Positions 5,107-7,093 of a stretch of 7,093 bases of DNA are shown piece by piece. This stretch comes from Saprospiraceae bacterium (GTDB lineage: Bacteria > Bacteroidota > Bacteroidia > Chitinophagales > Saprospiraceae). The stretch is taken from assembly GCA_022842255.1 (NCBI GenBank), contig JALHPW010000256.1:1-7093 (forward strand). Direction: 5' to 3'. Under the pieces are notes generated by a model. That model searched no databases. It saw only the letters and a list, made by a program, of their open reading frames with translations, and had not been told where the DNA came from. Position 1 is the stretch's first letter. Each line of letters opens with the position of its first letter. Made by a program: the position numbers and the translations under genes.

Positions 5107-6231
5107 TTATTTTATAACAAAATCACCATAAGTCAGCCGCGCTTTGACCATGCCTTTGGCGCCTTCGTTGCCGAGGTAGCCTTGTAAGGTTTCGCGCTGG
5201 CCCGAATCACTGCGGTTTTTGACGGTGGCGGCATTGGGAACGTGGGCATCTGCATGGCTTACTTCCGCGTCAAAACGATACACGGCCCCACGTTCTACGG
5301 CTACTGTAACGCCGGTATATTTGCCCACCACGTTCACGTTGGTGAAATTGCGGCTCAGGGCATCAATACCAAGGGTTCCGTAGCACATGTCGGCATCCAT
5401 GCCTTCGCGAACCGTGGTGAAACCCATATCGGAATATTGGGCCGTGATATAGGCGGTACGGACGCTTTTGCTGCGCAAGTTGGCGTATTTGGTTTGCAGG
5501 CGAAGCTCTTCCACACTGCCAAAATTGAAATCATCGTATTTGGAGGTGATGCGCAGGTTGTTGGCCTTGTCCACTTTGGTTTCCGAGTACTTGGTATCCA
5601 ACTGTATATCATTGGCTTCGGTGACAGTCAGTTCGCTATAACTGGCTTGGCCGTACAGGTTATTCACTTTGGACAGCCAGGCCTTGCCATAGCCGATATT
5701 GAGGTCGGCATCGTTGCTGACAGCTTCGGCACGCAGGTCGCCATATTTGATTTCGGCGATGAGTTTGCCTTTGAGGGCAGCCACCCAAGCGTTGCCGTAC
5801 TTGTTTTTCAAGTCTAGCTGGTTGGCTGCCGGCATCCAAACTTCGTAATTGATCTTAAAATCATCTCCGCAAGGTTTGGAAGGCCACCAGGTGCCCCCGC
5901 CGTAATTCATCGCTTCGGCAATCATGGTTTCTGCTTTCACATATCCCCATGCATTGGTGAAGTTCACGTTGATGTTTTTGAAGGTCTCATCGGCTTCGCG
6001 TTGGCTTTTGGCATTCACCACGATGGTGATGTCAATTTTGACCGAGTTGTTTTGCCATGTTTTCACATTGACGTTGCCATACTTGTTGTACAGCGCAGTG
6101 GTGCCATCGGCGGCCGTGCCAAATTCGCGATTGATCGTTTTGGTAAATTCTTGCACCGGACCGTTTGCCGACGCGACGAGGGTTTGCCCCAAAAAGAGGA
6201 GCAAAAGCATAGTCGTTCTACAATTCGTCAT
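5107..6231 (-). CDS. Exported beta-solenoid repeat protein, DUF4097-like putative adhesin
   Basis: This 374-residue protein has a signal peptide (MTNCRTT, then LLLLFLGQTLVASA, cleavage probably after residue 22). After an N-terminal stretch with KYGNVNVKTW (50-59), residues 140-310 form a regular repeat. A Tyr, mostly in [KG]-Y-[GSADT], recurs at 145, 163, 181, 198, 215, 232, 249, 266, 284 and 305, that is every 17-18 residues except for a last step of 21. Such short beta-rich repeats are typical of DUF4097/DUF2807-type putative adhesins, which fold as beta-solenoids. The protein ends with LTYGDFVIK, a final copy of the motif. No T9SS tail or lipobox is seen, so it is probably periplasmic or released by another route. 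I chose ATG 6231, 10 nt after the anti-sigma-like gene stop; the longer frame uses GTG 6285 and overlaps that gene. The position suggests regulation by the upstream sigma/anti-sigma pair. Biological role unknown. Confidence 0.85.
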   Translation of the reverse strand: MTNCRTTMLLLLFLGQTLVASANGPVQEFTKTINREFGTAADGTTALYNKYGNVNVKTWQNNSVKIDITIVVNAKSQREADETFKNINVNFTNAWGYVKAETMIAEAMNYGGGTWWPSKPCGDDFKINYEVWMPAANQLDLKNKYGNAWVAALKGKLIAEIKYGDLRAEAVSNDADLNIGYGKAWLSKVNNLYGQASYSELTVTEANDIQLDTKYSETKVDKANNLRITSKYDDFNFGSVEELRLQTKYANLRSKSVRTAYITAQYSDMGFTTVREGMDADMCYGTLGIDALSRNFTNVNVVGKYTGVTVAVERGAVYRFDAEVSHADAHVPNAATVKNRSDSGQRETLQGYLGNEGAKGMVKARLTYGDFVIK

Positions 6232-6241
6232 GGCTAAAGAT

Positions 6242-7027
6242 TTAAATGTTTTTGATCCCATTGCTTTGTTTACTGTTGTCGCCACCGTTGTTAGATTGCT
6301 CCAAACGCTCTAAAACCCGTTGGAGAATGGCCGTTTTTGCCTTATAATTCTCAATCATGGCACGTACCACTTGTTCGCGGTTGCCGGGTGGCACATTGGC
6401 CAATTCCAGCCGTAATTGCTCCATGATTTCATCCAAATGTTCCAAATCTTCACCTACCTCTGCGGGTTGGCTTCCGGTGAAGGTCGCCAGTTTATCCTGT
6501 TTTACCGAAATGCTGCGTTGGTAAAATTGTTCCAGTTCAGCGTATTCACCCGACACATCGCTCATGGCCATGCCTGAAGCTGCTGTGCCATGTCGTTCGT
6601 ACCAAATGCCCCCACCGATGCCTGCAAGCACCAAGGTCAGGGATGCTGCGATGCGCATAATGGAACGTTGCCAGCCCATGTGCACCTTGATGGCCTTCGG
6701 TTTGGGAAGGCTTCCTGCGACGTGCTCCCAGGTTTGGGCTTGGGGCATTTCCAAATCAAAAGCCTCTCTGTTTTGGCGGATAAAGTCCTCAATATCAACA
6801 CTTTGAACGCTTGCATCCAAGGAATGTTCAATCTTGGCCCATACCAAATTGGAAGGCTCAGCGGTGTCCAATAGCACCCGGTCGCACATCAACTGACGTT
6901 CAAGACCATCTGCTTCCGGCAGCCGATCGAGCATACGTTCCAAACCCGGCCAGCCATGGGCGCCCGGCACCGCATGATCAAAGGCATCGCGGTGTTTTTG
7001 GATAAATATGTTTAAGTGATCTGTCAT
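6242..7027 (-). CDS. Single-pass membrane anti-sigma-like protein with triplicated N-terminal motif
   Basis: This 261-residue protein has a soluble N-terminal half, one transmembrane helix at about 123-143 (IMRIAASLTLVLAGIGGGIWY), and a charged, probably helical outer part at 160-245 (EYAELEQFYQR, LEHLDEIMEQL, ILQRVLERLEQ), with a polar Asn/Ser/Gly tail. The topology, size and place before a DUF4097-like gene fit the membrane anti-sigma factors paired with ECF sigma factors in Bacteroidota. No zinc-binding HxxxCxxC anti-sigma motif is seen. The N-terminal half carries the motif F-x3-R-x2-[FL]-D-x3-P-x4-W-x2-[LIV]-x3-L three times at an exact 37-residue period: Pro21/Trp26, Pro58/Trp63, Pro95/Trp100. 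The start at ATG 7027 is preferred over the in-frame TTG at 7039. The stop is 10 nt before the downstream gene, so the two form an operon. The anti-sigma function is inferred from architecture and context, not shown by a diagnostic residue. Confidence 0.75.
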   Translation of the reverse strand: MTDHLNIFIQKHRDAFDHAVPGAHGWPGLERMLDRLPEADGLERQLMCDRVLLDTAEPSNLVWAKIEHSLDASVQSVDIEDFIRQNREAFDLEMPQAQTWEHVAGSLPKPKAIKVHMGWQRSIMRIAASLTLVLAGIGGGIWYERHGTAASGMAMSDVSGEYAELEQFYQRSISVKQDKLATFTGSQPAEVGEDLEHLDEIMEQLRLELANVPPGNREQVVRAMIENYKAKTAILQRVLERLEQSNNGGDNSKQSNGIKNI

Positions 7028-7060
7028 GTTTTGCAGCAATTCATTGTTTTGTGGATTTGG

Positions 7061-7093
7061 TTAGTTGGGGATTTGGTGATGGAGCCGGGCTTG
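7061..7093 (-). CDS. C-terminal end of an upstream gene, possibly ECF sigma factor
   Basis: A minus-strand frame enters from the right edge and reads QARLHHQIPN then TAA (7063-7061). The stop is 33 nt before the anti-sigma-like ATG, a normal operon gap. An ARL-type end is compatible with the last helix of ECF sigma factors, and a sigma gene is the expected upstream partner. Ten residues cannot prove either that this frame is coding or what it encodes. Confidence 0.35.
   Translation of the reverse strand, partial: QARLHHQIPN

Noticed and set aside
5242..5817. 191-codon plus-strand open frame opposite the solenoid gene
   Set aside because: It is antisense to a gene with clear repeats and a signal peptide. 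Its Gly/Val/Ile/Phe/His-rich composition is what the complement of the repeated Tyr/Asn/Lys/Asp codons produces, and it has no start context or family motif.
6232..6285. Upstream start (GTG 6285) for the solenoid protein
   Set aside because: It would overlap the anti-sigma-like gene by 44 nt and place 18 residues ahead of a good signal peptide. ATG 6231 gives a 10-nt gap and a normal export signal.

Overview
The window looks like a chromosomal segment of a Bacteroidota bacterium, plausibly of the Saprospirales/Cytophagales type (inferred from gene content, not a database match). The signs are two proteins with C-terminal type IX secretion (T9SS type A) sorting domains, a LytS-type histidine kinase with a LytTR-type response regulator, a probable ECF sigma / anti-sigma module, and no Shine-Dalgarno-like leaders before the genes. 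Every full-length gene is intact.

Layout. 1-431 (minus) is the N-terminal part of a response regulator that runs off the left edge. 432-742 is a non-coding gap. It is dominated by heptamer-based repeats that form a 42-nt inverted repeat (502-543 / 694-735) around an AT-rich core. 743-1753 (minus) is a four-helix membrane histidine kinase of the LytS/YehU family. 1754-1960 is a divergent intergenic region containing an imperfect hairpin. 1961-3715 (plus) encodes a secreted seven-repeat FG-GAP/VCBS beta-propeller with an ASPIC/UnbV domain and a T9SS tail. 3773-5029 (plus) encodes a second secreted propeller, with Asp-box (BNR/YCF48-like) repeats and a T9SS tail. A perfect 14-bp palindromic terminator (5036-5067) separates it from a convergent minus-strand operon. 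In transcription order that operon is: the last ten codons of an upstream gene (7061-7093, perhaps an ECF sigma factor), a single-pass anti-sigma-like membrane protein (6242-7027), and an exported beta-solenoid protein of the DUF4097 type (5107-6231).

How the genes fit together. The kinase and regulator form a two-component pair, probably sensing an envelope signal. The two plus-strand genes encode exported surface or extracellular propellers sharing the same secretion route. The right-hand operon resembles the common Bacteroidota arrangement of sigma factor, membrane anti-sigma factor and an exported putative adhesin. I see no clear novel defence, mobile or metabolic system. The least ordinary things are an exact three-fold, 37-residue internal repeat in the anti-sigma-like protein, a ten-rung tyrosine ladder at 17-18 residue spacing in the solenoid protein, and the heptamer inverted-repeat element lying between kinase and regulator.
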